A stretch of DNA of 64,000 nt from Arthrobacter sp. Soil763 (GTDB lineage: Bacteria; Actinomycetota; Actinomycetes; Actinomycetales; Micrococcaceae): assembly GCF_001428365.1 (NCBI RefSeq), contig NZ_LMSH01000003.1:1-64000 (forward strand), read 5' to 3'. This document shows positions 32,892-42,180 of the stretch, piece after piece (the first letter of the stretch is position 1; each line of letters opens with the position of its first letter). The notes under the pieces were generated by a model. It was not told the DNA's origin. It searched no databases and worked only from the letters and a program-made list of their open reading frames with translations. The position numbers were made by a program, and so were the translations under genes.

Positions 32892-35525
32892 TCAGTGATT
32901 CACTGCCTGACTGGGCGCGTGCACCTTTGAACGGTCATAATCCACAGCAAGGTCGGAGTAGTAGAAATCAACTGCCGAGTCGTTTCGGTGGCGCACCGCA
33001 TCTCGAACCGCGGACTCCTGCATATCGAGTACTCGCATGGAGTTGTCCACCTGACTTATCGCTTCTATACGGTAGAAGCTTTCCCCGTACTTTTCGGCGA
33101 ATTCAGCCAGCGCCCTCAGCTTCGTGACTGCGTCCTCAAGGTGATGTCCATGGGGATCAATGATGGATGCTTTGGTTTCACCATTTACTTCGTGGAAGAA
33201 AATGAAATCCGGGTGCATCGACCGCCAGTTGCCCTTTCCGTCACGATACGCGATGCCCAAGGAGTCGACGGCGGCCCGCGACGGGTTGCGATACCACCCG
33301 ACGGCATTCTGACGGGAAAGTTCCGTATTGACGACGCCGCGCTCCCACTTATTGAGCGAGCTCAGCGGGAACTGTCCTTCTTCGTCCGACATCAGATGGA
33401 GGCTAGCCAGTGGCGCGACGCTAAGCTGCTCGTTGTCGTCGACTACCTGATAATCCTCCATGCGGGATCGTGGCCGCCCGAGCATTCCCTGCTGAGGGTC
33501 GATGGTCATCGAACGGATGTCCTCGTACTCCTGCTGTCGCTCGTCCGGCAGGCCCTTCAGGTCCACGCGGCTCTCGGCAAACCACCGATCCACAATCTCG
33601 GTGGCCTCTTGGTCAACCTTTTCACGGACTTCTTTGATCATAGCTAGGGCCGATGCCTTAACGAATGCGTCCCGAAGCCCGTCATCATCCGCCGCATCGT
33701 CGTCTGGGCCAGCCAGATGATTCACGTACGACTGGGCAATGTCGGCGCCGAAGGCTTTCTTCGCGTCTTCGAACGCGGTTCGAATCGCGCGGTCGTCGGC
33801 GCGCTCCGCGAACTCACGATAGCTGAGCTTGGACGAACCCACCTTTCCCGAAATCTCTTGGACGTCGACGCGCCAGACTTGCTCGACGGCTTCATCGAGC
33901 AGCCGCGAGTACCGTGCAGCGTAGCCATCGAGAATGGCGTGCATCTCGCCCTCGGCGTCGCGGAGAGCGTCCGGCCGCAATCCGTCCATGGCGAGTGCCT
34001 GAGCCAGGGCCACGAGGCGCTTCACCGGTCGTGCACCGCGCTTTGGAAGTGTTTCGGTTGGGAGCTCGTCCCACGCATTCCAGACAGCGTCAGAAATGTT
34101 GGGATTGGCTAGCAGTTCCCGGCCGTCGAGCAGAATTTTCTTGCCTGCCGTTCCAGGCATTTCCTCCAGCTGACCGGTGAGGTACTTGACGACCTGCCCA
34201 GCGGTGGTTCGGTCGAAGAACGGCAGGATGCAGTCAACTGAGTTGAGCCGCTCGTCGCCAGGCACCCGGCGCGCAAGGGGGCTGCGAACCATGCGGCCGA
34301 GCAGCTGAGTAATGTGGGTGTTGTCCTTGGCTGGGCGGAATGACACCATGACTTCAGCGCGCGGGCAGTCCCAACCTGTCGAGATCGCATCTTTCGCGAT
34401 GAGCACTCGAACCTTTTCGTTCTCTTCAACGTGTTGGGGTTCGATCCAGTCCACCTCCCAAGCGCCGAATCTCTGAGTTGTGTGATCACCGAACACGTGC
34501 CGAACGTTAAACTCGTTGAGCTGGGGATACTCCTGGGCAATGGCGTCAAGAGCACGTCCAATGTCATCGCCCTCCGGCTTATTCGGCGTCTGCAACACCA
34601 GAAGTGGCTTTACGACCTCGACGGCGCCTTGAGACTGACCGTATCTGGCCCACCGCTCGGTGGACTGGACGAGCTTCCTTGCAGCCAATCGAACGAGGGT
34701 CGTGTCGAAGTTGCCGGCTTCGTGCGGGATGTTCAGGGCAACGACATCCTTGACCAGGCCAGATTCCTGAACGCGAGACGGATCGACCGCGACGGAAGGG
34801 TAGGCACGGCGATCTTTGCTCGCATCAGCTGCCTTCATCGCGTCTTGGAATCGCTCGATCGTCGCCGAAATACCCCAGACAATCGGAGCCCCAGGGTAGC
34901 CCGCGTGCCCGTTCACTAGTTTTCGAACAATCGTGGGCTTGTCCCCAGTAACTCGAGTGTTGAAGCCACGATGCGCTTCATCGAGCACAAGATAGAGCGT
35001 GAGATTGTCGTCTGCGATGGTGTTCGCTATTGTCTCCCAGATCGTCCACCCCTGCATGTCGGGGGTGGCAACATCGGCCAGACCTGCGAGCTGCTCCTCG
35101 AGGTTTTCTTCATGGCCGCGCGTGAGGAGAGAGTTCTTCGTAAGCTTGCCGGTGTTCAAGAAGTACACCTTGCCCGGATCCAGACGCGGCTTCGCGAACG
35201 GCGGCTGGATGGTCACGAGATCCGATGAAGAGAACTTCTCTGACGCGTCCATGAGGCGCATTCGGGTTTGATCATTGAGGTTCGGGTCGTCGGAGAACCA
35301 GATAACGACGGCGCCAGGGTCCGGCTCGAAGTCAAAGCGCTCGCTTCCGTAGAAGAGGGCCTCGATCGCGGCCGCTGCCATCACGGTCTTGCCTGCGCCA
35401 GTCGGTGCGGTCAGAGAAAACGACGACTCTCGACCGTCCCGCTCGTACTCTGTCTTGGCACGTTCGAGATTGGCAAGCACATCCGCGACAGCGTCGTCCT
35501 GATAGTCCTTCAGTGTGAACTTCAC
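32892..35525 (-). CDS. res: Type III restriction enzyme Res subunit (DEAH helicase/nuclease)
   Basis: An 877-residue restriction subunit that with Mod cleaves unmodified DNA after ATP-driven communication between sites. The helicase has PTGAGKT (41-47), DEAH (182-185) and a motif VI region with QLLGRMVRSP. The C-terminal nuclease region has HPDFIFF (771-777) and then IIDPHGHH (788-795) where canonical Res proteins have E-x-K; this D-P-H-G variant recurs, as I recall, in actinobacterial relatives. The start ATG overlaps the end of the Mod gene by four bases, so translation is coupled. It is the last gene of the run. Confidence 0.92.
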   Translation of the reverse strand: MKFTLKDYQDDAVADVLANLERAKTEYERDGRESSFSLTAPTGAGKTVMAAAAIEALFYGSERFDFEPDPGAVVIWFSDDPNLNDQTRMRLMDASEKFSSSDLVTIQPPFAKPRLDPGKVYFLNTGKLTKNSLLTRGHEENLEEQLAGLADVATPDMQGWTIWETIANTIADDNLTLYLVLDEAHRGFNTRVTGDKPTIVRKLVNGHAGYPGAPIVWGISATIERFQDAMKAADASKDRRAYPSVAVDPSRVQESGLVKDVVALNIPHEAGNFDTTLVRLAARKLVQSTERWARYGQSQGAVEVVKPLLVLQTPNKPEGDDIGRALDAIAQEYPQLNEFNVRHVFGDHTTQRFGAWEVDWIEPQHVEENEKVRVLIAKDAISTGWDCPRAEVMVSFRPAKDNTHITQLLGRMVRSPLARRVPGDERLNSVDCILPFFDRTTAGQVVKYLTGQLEEMPGTAGKKILLDGRELLANPNISDAVWNAWDELPTETLPKRGARPVKRLVALAQALAMDGLRPDALRDAEGEMHAILDGYAARYSRLLDEAVEQVWRVDVQEISGKVGSSKLSYREFAERADDRAIRTAFEDAKKAFGADIAQSYVNHLAGPDDDAADDDGLRDAFVKASALAMIKEVREKVDQEATEIVDRWFAESRVDLKGLPDERQQEYEDIRSMTIDPQQGMLGRPRSRMEDYQVVDDNEQLSVAPLASLHLMSDEEGQFPLSSLNKWERGVVNTELSRQNAVGWYRNPSRAAVDSLGIAYRDGKGNWRSMHPDFIFFHEVNGETKASIIDPHGHHLEDAVTKLRALAEFAEKYGESFYRIEAISQVDNSMRVLDMQESAVRDAVRHRNDSAVDFYYSDLAVDYDRSKVHAPSQAVNH

Positions 35526-37642
35526 AGTGAGTTCCTTCCCGTCTCAATCTCAAAGTTGCGCAAGTACGCCTCGTACAGCCGGACGGGTTCTACGTGCTCA
35601 GGTAGCTCCCGCACAACCGACTCGAAGAGCCGGTCCTCGTCGGTCACGATGTACACGAGGCTTACGCCATCGTTCGAGGTGACTTCCTTAAGGAACCCCT
35701 CCGTCTGGTTTAGATCGGCAATGACGCCATAGGTCTCGGCTACATCCCATCCAGCCGTCACGTCGTCGATGCATCGGCCTCGAGATCCTGCGCGCATCCA
35801 AAGCAGAGGTGCGATCTTAGCGAACTCGCGGTTGGAGGAAACGCGGAGCGGAGACTCGTACGTGAGAGTGAAGAACTCGGCGTTCTCCTCGAATCCGTCG
35901 CTCATCGGAAAGACGTCCGTAAACTTGTAATCGCTCTTGATCGGCTGGTCCTCCGGAGTACGACCGGTGACAGCCGCTCGTATACGAGGCTTTGTTATGT
36001 GGTTGCAGATGCCCCACTGCTCCCACTCGGGGTCGCCAGGCCGGAGGCCCTTAGTCCTCAGCGATTTCTGCTCGTCCGCCGACACTTCGTTGTTCGTGAC
36101 GGATATGCACTGGCGCCGACCGCCATCCTGCCTATTGAGCCGCATTACCGCATGGGTGGTGGTTCCCGACCCAGCGAAGAAGTCTAAAACGACGGCATTG
36201 GGCTTGTCCTTGACAAAGAATCGTAGAGCATCTTCGACCGCGTAAAGCGACTTCGGAAAGGGAAAACGCCGGTCCGGGAGCATATACCGAAGCAGCGTGC
36301 TGCCGTAGTCGCCGGCGCTGTGTGACTGCTTTGTCCAAGTTGTCATTGGGCGCACTGGCTTGTTAAGAGTGCCAAGGATCAGCGTGCCATCCCCGTCCGC
36401 ACCCAAGATTTCAATGTCTCCTCGTTCGACTGCGCCTATTGTGCCGGATTGCAGGAAGTACACTGCTCTCCTGCGTGATCCTGGCTGCCACGGGCCAAAC
36501 TTTACGTACCCGGCGCTCACGTAGGCCCGGAATTTGTCGGCAGATATGCCCCAGGTGACTTCGGTCCCGTCTGACCCGATGGGAAAGACCACAAAGGCAC
36601 CGACTGGGCTTTGCACATCTTGACGATCTGCGTTCGGCGCAAGCGGTTGGCCGACCGAGTGGAATGTGCCGTCGGCGCAGTTGAAGAAAATCGGATAGAA
36701 CAGATTTGGTCGAGCCGTCCGCCGTCCGTTGGCACCACGGCGGGCCAGCCCTTCCCATCTAACTTGGCGTCCTTCGACGCTCGGCCTCAGCATGTCCTCG
36801 CCTGACGGAACCAACGAGGCGCTTCCGATGAAGACAACGTAGATGTACTCGTCGGAACGCGAGAACTCGCCTGTCCGGGAGGATCCACTTGGGTTGATGA
36901 CGCTGGTTATCATCTGGATACGTGCGTCAGGAAAGGTTTGCTCCAAGAGCATCCCCAGTCGCAAGTACTCCTTCTCGTCAATGGTGACGATGAGTGCAGA
37001 GTCATCGGGGTTTAGCAATTCCTTGGCTAAGAGCAATCGTCGCTCCATGAATGCAAGCCATTTTGAATGACGATAAAGGTCGTCGCCCTCTACGTAGTCG
37101 TTGTTATACTTCCAGTCCTTCGCCCCCGTGTTATAGGGCGGGTCGATATAGATGCAGTCAACCTTGCCGCGGTGTGTGAAGAGCAGCGTTTGGAGGGCGT
37201 GGAAGTTCTCTGCGTTGATCACCGTGTGGAACGGCTTGTCGCCACCGCGTTCCACCTTGCCGGTCGAGATGAGACCGGGGAAGATTGGATCGCGAAACTC
37301 GGCGACGACGACTAAGTCACTTAGAGAGGCGATCTGGGCCTCCACTCCGTCGAGCGACTCAAGATTCGCTGCTGCCGTCTCGCTTGCTCGGTTGATAGAG
37401 AGGACCCGCCAGAGACGGTCATGCTCCGGCGTTCGTCTCGTGCCGCGCTGTGGCAAGATTCGTACCTTGGAATTTTTGAGTACCTTGCGCCCCGGAAGCT
37501 CGACGGCTTCCGGGGCGTGCCGCTCAAAATTGAGGCCAAAGGCTCGGCGGTCAGCAAGCGCATCTACTTCGCGCTTGAGGTCAGCGGCTAATGCAGGATC
37601 GCTGTTATTCAATCGCCTGAGCAGGTCATTGAGCCGGGACAT
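35522..37642 (-). CDS. mod: Type III DNA methyltransferase Mod subunit (N6-adenine, beta class)
   Basis: A 706-residue methyltransferase that recognises the target sequence and methylates one adenine. Motif order is catalytic DPPYNTG (167-173) first, then S-adenosylmethionine-binding FAGSGTTTHAV (489 on), which defines the beta class typical of type III Mod. Between them lies a roughly 300-residue segment, the variable target-recognition region. ATG 37642 has AAGGA six bases upstream; the longer open frame above it overlaps the helicase gene and is rejected. It overlaps Res by four bases. The sequence is visibly less GC-rich than flanking core genes, consistent with transfer. Confidence 0.94.
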   Translation of the reverse strand: MSRLNDLLRRLNNSDPALAADLKREVDALADRRAFGLNFERHAPEAVELPGRKVLKNSKVRILPQRGTRRTPEHDRLWRVLSINRASETAAANLESLDGVEAQIASLSDLVVVAEFRDPIFPGLISTGKVERGGDKPFHTVINAENFHALQTLLFTHRGKVDCIYIDPPYNTGAKDWKYNNDYVEGDDLYRHSKWLAFMERRLLLAKELLNPDDSALIVTIDEKEYLRLGMLLEQTFPDARIQMITSVINPSGSSRTGEFSRSDEYIYVVFIGSASLVPSGEDMLRPSVEGRQVRWEGLARRGANGRRTARPNLFYPIFFNCADGTFHSVGQPLAPNADRQDVQSPVGAFVVFPIGSDGTEVTWGISADKFRAYVSAGYVKFGPWQPGSRRRAVYFLQSGTIGAVERGDIEILGADGDGTLILGTLNKPVRPMTTWTKQSHSAGDYGSTLLRYMLPDRRFPFPKSLYAVEDALRFFVKDKPNAVVLDFFAGSGTTTHAVMRLNRQDGGRRQCISVTNNEVSADEQKSLRTKGLRPGDPEWEQWGICNHITKPRIRAAVTGRTPEDQPIKSDYKFTDVFPMSDGFEENAEFFTLTYESPLRVSSNREFAKIAPLLWMRAGSRGRCIDDVTAGWDVAETYGVIADLNQTEGFLKEVTSNDGVSLVYIVTDEDRLFESVVRELPEHVEPVRLYEAYLRNFEIETGRNSL

Positions 37643-37755
37643 CGGATTCCTTCGTCGTCGTTGTGTGTAGAAGTAGGCACGCCATAATGGCGAGGTCGAA
37701 ATGGGGACAGGCCGAGTGAGGCTGGCGGCCCCTCGCCCCTGCCCTCCAGCGAACG

Positions 37756-39258
37756 CTAACCGTCGCCAGATACATCGATTCGGCCGCGAGCAAAAGTCGC
37801 AAGTATCCGCTGGTGGGTCTGCCGGGGCAGCTGCCGGTTGCCGGGCTCTCCAAACGGTGTGCCCGGCCGTGCGGGTGCTTGAGCAAGCAGTTCGTCGAGG
37901 CCCGGGCGCGCAACCATGAGGAGCCCATGGGTGGCGCGGGTGCATGTCACGGCTAGCCGCCCGAACGCAGAGTTGAACGTGTCAAGCTCGGCTGCTCCGT
38001 TAAGCGGGTGGACGGCGACTGTGATTCCGTTGGTCTGTCCCTGGTATGAGTCTACCGTCGAGCTCACGATGTCTCGTTCTGTGAGGTCGTACTTCTCTCG
38101 CAATCGAACAACTACTTCTGCCGCATCGTCGACGGCCTGGTTTCGCGTGGCGAGGATGGCCACCAGAGGATTTTCGTGGTCTCCGCCGGGCTTAGCAACG
38201 GCGAAGCTGCCGATCGGCGTTCCGTCAGAGTCGTATTCCTGAGTCTCAAGGCTTGGCCCGGCAGAGAAGAATTCGCCGAGCAACGCTTCGACAAATTCCA
38301 ACAACGGACCGTCGATATCTGCGGCCTCTGGCTCGGGCAAACCATCGACTTCGAGGAGCGTAGGTACGCCCGTACCGACTTGTCCCCAGATCTCAGTAAT
38401 TGGACCGTCCATCGTCCCCAGGTTAAGGACTCGGTCACCGGGCGCCGCGACACAGTCGAGCCTGTCCCACTCAGGATAGAAGGCCCGCCAGAGCCCAAGA
38501 TGCCCGACAGATGGGCGCCAGACCGCAGGCAGTTCTCTGCCCCACGTGTGGGCATCGTCATCGTAGTCGGTCGGCCAAGCACGGTAAGGATTGTATCCAG
38601 GATCCCCCCGCCACGGGTTGTCGCCGATCTCGAGCGGCGGGAGCTGACCGACATCGCCAACAGCCACCCACTTCGGAGCAGCCTTCGTGACCTTGTCGAA
38701 AAGGTGATGCGGTATCTGCCACGCCTCGTCAACGAACATGACGTCGAACGGCGCTTGGCCGTTGTTTCCAGCACCCAAGCGGTCACGAAGCCTACTTATC
38801 TCATTTGGTGCCCCGAGCCGGCTGCAGGTCGCTACGACGACAGAAGCCGTGTCAGGAATGTCAGACGTTCTGGCTACAACTGTGGCTGCGTCGCTTACCT
38901 CCTGAGGTACCTCCCCCCATTGCTGGGCTGAAACCAAGAGGCACACGCGGTCGCGGCCGAGGCCCTTCCCCAGCGAGGTTGCCAGTGGGCGCACCTGCTT
39001 GTTGGTGAACGCAACGACGACGGCCCGCCTGCAGGCAGCGTGGGCATGAGCCTCGGCTACGAGACGCTTCAGGACGTGCGACTTGCCGGCGCCGGCTGCG
39101 GCCTTAAGCAGAATTCGTTCGACGGGGGACGCCCCTGAGAGGACATCGGCAAGTTCGCGACTAGCATCGTCGGAGACTGCAGCGTTGCACGCTGCCGCTG
39201 CAATGTGATGAGCTGCGCCTGTTGCGATGATTTCTGGTGGTGTGAAGTAGCCGGCCAT
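37756..39258 (-). CDS. SF1 helicase/ATPase paired with the RecB-like nuclease
   Basis: A 500-residue P-loop helicase resembling the Upf1/DNA2-like SF1 group. Walker A AAAGAGKSH (about 53-61) and Walker B VDEAW (176-180) precede GDVGQLPPLEIGDN (motif III). The C-terminal half carries SSTVDSYQGQTNGITVAVHP and LAVTCTRATHGLLMVAR, motifs V and VI. ATG 39258 is preceded by GGAG that overlaps the TGA stop of the nuclease gene (39261-39263), so the two are translationally coupled. It has no nuclease domain of its own and most likely forms a split helicase-nuclease with its neighbour, in contrast to fused homologues. It lies 113 bases upstream of Mod. Confidence 0.85.
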   Translation of the reverse strand: MAGYFTPPEIIATGAAHHIAAAACNAAVSDDASRELADVLSGASPVERILLKAAAGAGKSHVLKRLVAEAHAHAACRRAVVVAFTNKQVRPLATSLGKGLGRDRVCLLVSAQQWGEVPQEVSDAATVVARTSDIPDTASVVVATCSRLGAPNEISRLRDRLGAGNNGQAPFDVMFVDEAWQIPHHLFDKVTKAAPKWVAVGDVGQLPPLEIGDNPWRGDPGYNPYRAWPTDYDDDAHTWGRELPAVWRPSVGHLGLWRAFYPEWDRLDCVAAPGDRVLNLGTMDGPITEIWGQVGTGVPTLLEVDGLPEPEAADIDGPLLEFVEALLGEFFSAGPSLETQEYDSDGTPIGSFAVAKPGGDHENPLVAILATRNQAVDDAAEVVVRLREKYDLTERDIVSSTVDSYQGQTNGITVAVHPLNGAAELDTFNSAFGRLAVTCTRATHGLLMVARPGLDELLAQAPARPGTPFGEPGNRQLPRQTHQRILATFARGRIDVSGDG

Positions 39259-39260
39259 CG

Positions 39261-42143
39261 TCACTCCAGGTCATCGATCGTGAGGTCGGCCGGAACCATT
39301 TCGCTTGGCTCAGAGTACGGGTTGCCGACAGGGGCTCCAGAAGGGATGACTTCAAACGCATCGCCATCGCGAACCGGGGGCCAGACCTGTGGGTTTAGTT
39401 GGCCACGGGCGCGGCGGTCGGCGATGACGTCAGACCACTCCCCCTCCCGACTTTCGTGAGAACGGCAGCACCACTGATGGATCTGCGGCGCCTCATCATG
39501 TGAACCGCTCTCACAGTCCGGCCTCGGCGCAGATTGCGCATCGAGTCCCGGCTTAGCAACGTGGAGGTGGCGGTTTCCTTGATTATTTGAGAACCACTCA
39601 AAGTCAGCAACTATCAGCCGCTCCCCGGCGCTCAGGGGAGGAACCACCTGCGGTGACCAAACGAGATGCGTCTTGGGAGCTGCTTCGTCCGCAACGCCTG
39701 CTCGGTGTAGCGGACCAATACTCATGCCGTCGATCTTAAACGCGCTCTTGGGCGCCACATCAACGGAGGTGATTGCGGCTTCGACGCAGGCCTCGTCGTT
39801 GTGAACGACCATGACGACTCTCGAACCCTCCACAATCCGGCGCGAATCAACATCGAGAACAATCGGATCTGTCGATACCACCGTCGCGAATGCGACTTCT
39901 CGCGTTCCGGCCGAAGTCGCAAGGTCGTGCGCGGACTGCGGGTTCGACAGGGCCAGCAATTGGGCTGTGCAGCGTTGGTCACTTTCGATCATCCGGACTT
40001 GCGAGTTTCTCCAAAAGCGGTAGGTGCGCCCGAACCGAACGAGGTCGGACGCGTGCAGCGAAAGACGCCGACGCCAGACTTCCTGGGCCGCGCTTTCGAC
40101 TGTCCGGTATGTCTCGCGGAGCTTTGAGACCGGGAGGGCCTCCAATACGTCCAGAGTTCGGTCTAGAACATCGCACTTGTAGGCGAGTTCATCCCAAACA
40201 AGGTCGTGATACGAGGGCGAATCGGCTGGGCCACTTCCGGCCGACCGAACACGTGTGCCGGTTAGCGACACGTGAATCGCGTCCGAATGCGCGTTCGCAA
40301 GGCGTGCGCCGGGGGTGTGAATGCTCTCCTCAATCTCGTCGGCATAGGCACGCTGATCCAGCGCGCCTCGGCTGACTGCTTCTGCCCATCCGACGAGATA
40401 GTCGAGGCGGCCGGAGTTCGCAGACGGGCCACCGGCGACGAAATGCCTGGCGAGTACGGCGCGCACGTCGATGATGGGACATCGGAGTGAGAAGGCACGT
40501 GCGCGGTCCTCCTCGAGCAGAAATGAGATGGCAGTTCTGTCGGTCTCGCTGATTGCTGCGGGCATCTCGGCCGGCTCGCCATCAAAGGTCAGCGCCGGTC
40601 GGCCCATGTCCTTGTCTCGCTGCCAACGCAGTCGGCTCAACTCAACACCAGCGAGGTTGTCGGCTACGGAAACGAGAACATCGGCGGTAGCCCGGTCAGG
40701 GACGACGATGTAAATCGCGCCCGGCGACGCGGGGTTAGCTATCCGCTGCTCGCGCATTGCAAGGTTTAGGGCCCTTCCAAGGGTCCTCATCACCTGGCGT
40801 CGCGTTTCCGGAGATTGGGGGTCACTGTAAACGTAGCTCTGCCACTCGCCCCGGCCGTCAGGTGTTACCCGCTGGATGGCCAAGCCGTGCACACCGAGCG
40901 CGGCGGCGTCGGACTTAGCCATGACGACGTTCACCGTCCCGGGGAGGCCCACCTGGTCGACACGCAGCTGACCCGTCGGCTGGGCTACGCCGTGAAGTGT
41001 CGCATCGATATTCGCGGCTACAGTCGCCGGGACTCGTCCAACTTCGCTCGAGCCGTCGACCAAGCCCATCGCCTGTGTACGCAGGTCGCGGCTGATTCCC
41101 AGTTCGATCAAGAGATCAGCCGGATCTTCGGACCTGCGGAGTTCGTCGCGGCAGAAGGAGAAGAGCGTACACGTGGTGCAAGTTGCCGGATCGAACGTGG
41201 CCTTTAGGTGAGACACGAACTCGGGCAGCGGAGTTGACTCGTCACGATCGGTCGCAAGGGCCTCCGCGCGGCGCTCCGCAATGCGGAGCAGCACCTCCTC
41301 CCGGTAATCGTGAAGGTTCTCCACCACTGCTTCCGGCTGCAAGAAGGAGTTTCTCGGCACTGCCAGGACGCCATGGGTGTGTACGTCCATTTCCGCTGGC
41401 AGCTGGGACCAGCCCCTGCACGACTCGGCCCCGACCGCGACTTGAAGGAATCCCTTGAGCATTCGGGAGTCCTCAATCCGCGAACGCAGTCGCTCGTAGT
41501 CTTTGGCGTCGCCGACTATGAGCCAGGTCCCCGAACCGTCGCCCTTCGCCTTCCGCGCTACAACGGCGAAGTCCGGCTTCACGTCGGTCGCCCGAGAACC
41601 CTCGAAGCCAACGAACGGAACAGACAGGTCGTAAACAAGTGTGGCCGCCCCGGACAGGACCGCGCGCTCGTGGGCGTCAGCAAGCAGTTTCGCCGTCGTA
41701 CTCACATTGACGTGCGCGTTGACCGTGACAACCTCTGCCGGACGGTCGAGACCGAGATAGCCGACGGCCGTCGTAGCGATCTTGCCGGCGAACGATTCTT
41801 GACGAATCAAGCGCTCAAACGTCATCGCACGCATCCACCGAGCTTGCGGAATTCCACCGGCTGTGTCTGCGAAGCCCACAGCCTTCGCAAGGTTTCGTCG
41901 CGTCAATCCGGTGATAAGCGGGTCGGTGCCTCGGAAACGTGCGCAGGCTGCGTGCGACGAAGAGGCAACCGCCCCCGAGCCGCCCCCGACTGACTTCGTT
42001 GCCAATGAACCTCCCCAAATGCTCGCTGCCAATCCTATAGCTCGAGGAATCTCTCCGGCATGAAGACACGCTTTGGAGAAGGTCTCTACAGGACTGCTCC
42101 ACGTGACGTCCATGCTCCACTGCGGGACAGATGCGTCGGACAT
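39261..42143 (-). CDS. Large RecB-like PD-(D/E)XK nuclease with Fe-S-type cysteines
   Basis: A 960-residue protein of unknown overall family. Near residues 190-215 is a nuclease core: KPDFAVV (Asp191) and IVGDAKD (D-x-K at 212-214). Cysteines 322, 325 and 331 (CTTCTLFSFC), perhaps with Cys242, form an AddB/Cas4-like Fe-S pattern. The middle half is unlike anything I can name. The last 120 residues hold a Cys/His cluster (CESGSHDEAPQIH then CC..SH) that may bind zinc. Starts are uncertain: ATG 42143 is used; TTG 42158 and a later ATG are possible, and none has a strong ribosome-binding site. Its stop overlaps the ribosome-binding site of the helicase gene. Confidence 0.78.
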   Translation of the reverse strand: MSDASVPQWSMDVTWSSPVETFSKACLHAGEIPRAIGLAASIWGGSLATKSVGGGSGAVASSSHAACARFRGTDPLITGLTRRNLAKAVGFADTAGGIPQARWMRAMTFERLIRQESFAGKIATTAVGYLGLDRPAEVVTVNAHVNVSTTAKLLADAHERAVLSGAATLVYDLSVPFVGFEGSRATDVKPDFAVVARKAKGDGSGTWLIVGDAKDYERLRSRIEDSRMLKGFLQVAVGAESCRGWSQLPAEMDVHTHGVLAVPRNSFLQPEAVVENLHDYREEVLLRIAERRAEALATDRDESTPLPEFVSHLKATFDPATCTTCTLFSFCRDELRRSEDPADLLIELGISRDLRTQAMGLVDGSSEVGRVPATVAANIDATLHGVAQPTGQLRVDQVGLPGTVNVVMAKSDAAALGVHGLAIQRVTPDGRGEWQSYVYSDPQSPETRRQVMRTLGRALNLAMREQRIANPASPGAIYIVVPDRATADVLVSVADNLAGVELSRLRWQRDKDMGRPALTFDGEPAEMPAAISETDRTAISFLLEEDRARAFSLRCPIIDVRAVLARHFVAGGPSANSGRLDYLVGWAEAVSRGALDQRAYADEIEESIHTPGARLANAHSDAIHVSLTGTRVRSAGSGPADSPSYHDLVWDELAYKCDVLDRTLDVLEALPVSKLRETYRTVESAAQEVWRRRLSLHASDLVRFGRTYRFWRNSQVRMIESDQRCTAQLLALSNPQSAHDLATSAGTREVAFATVVSTDPIVLDVDSRRIVEGSRVVMVVHNDEACVEAAITSVDVAPKSAFKIDGMSIGPLHRAGVADEAAPKTHLVWSPQVVPPLSAGERLIVADFEWFSNNQGNRHLHVAKPGLDAQSAPRPDCESGSHDEAPQIHQWCCRSHESREGEWSDVIADRRARGQLNPQVWPPVRDGDAFEVIPSGAPVGNPYSEPSEMVPADLTIDDLE

Positions 42144-42180
42144 TGTTGCAAAGCGCAAGGGCGGCGGTAGTGCGCTCTGA

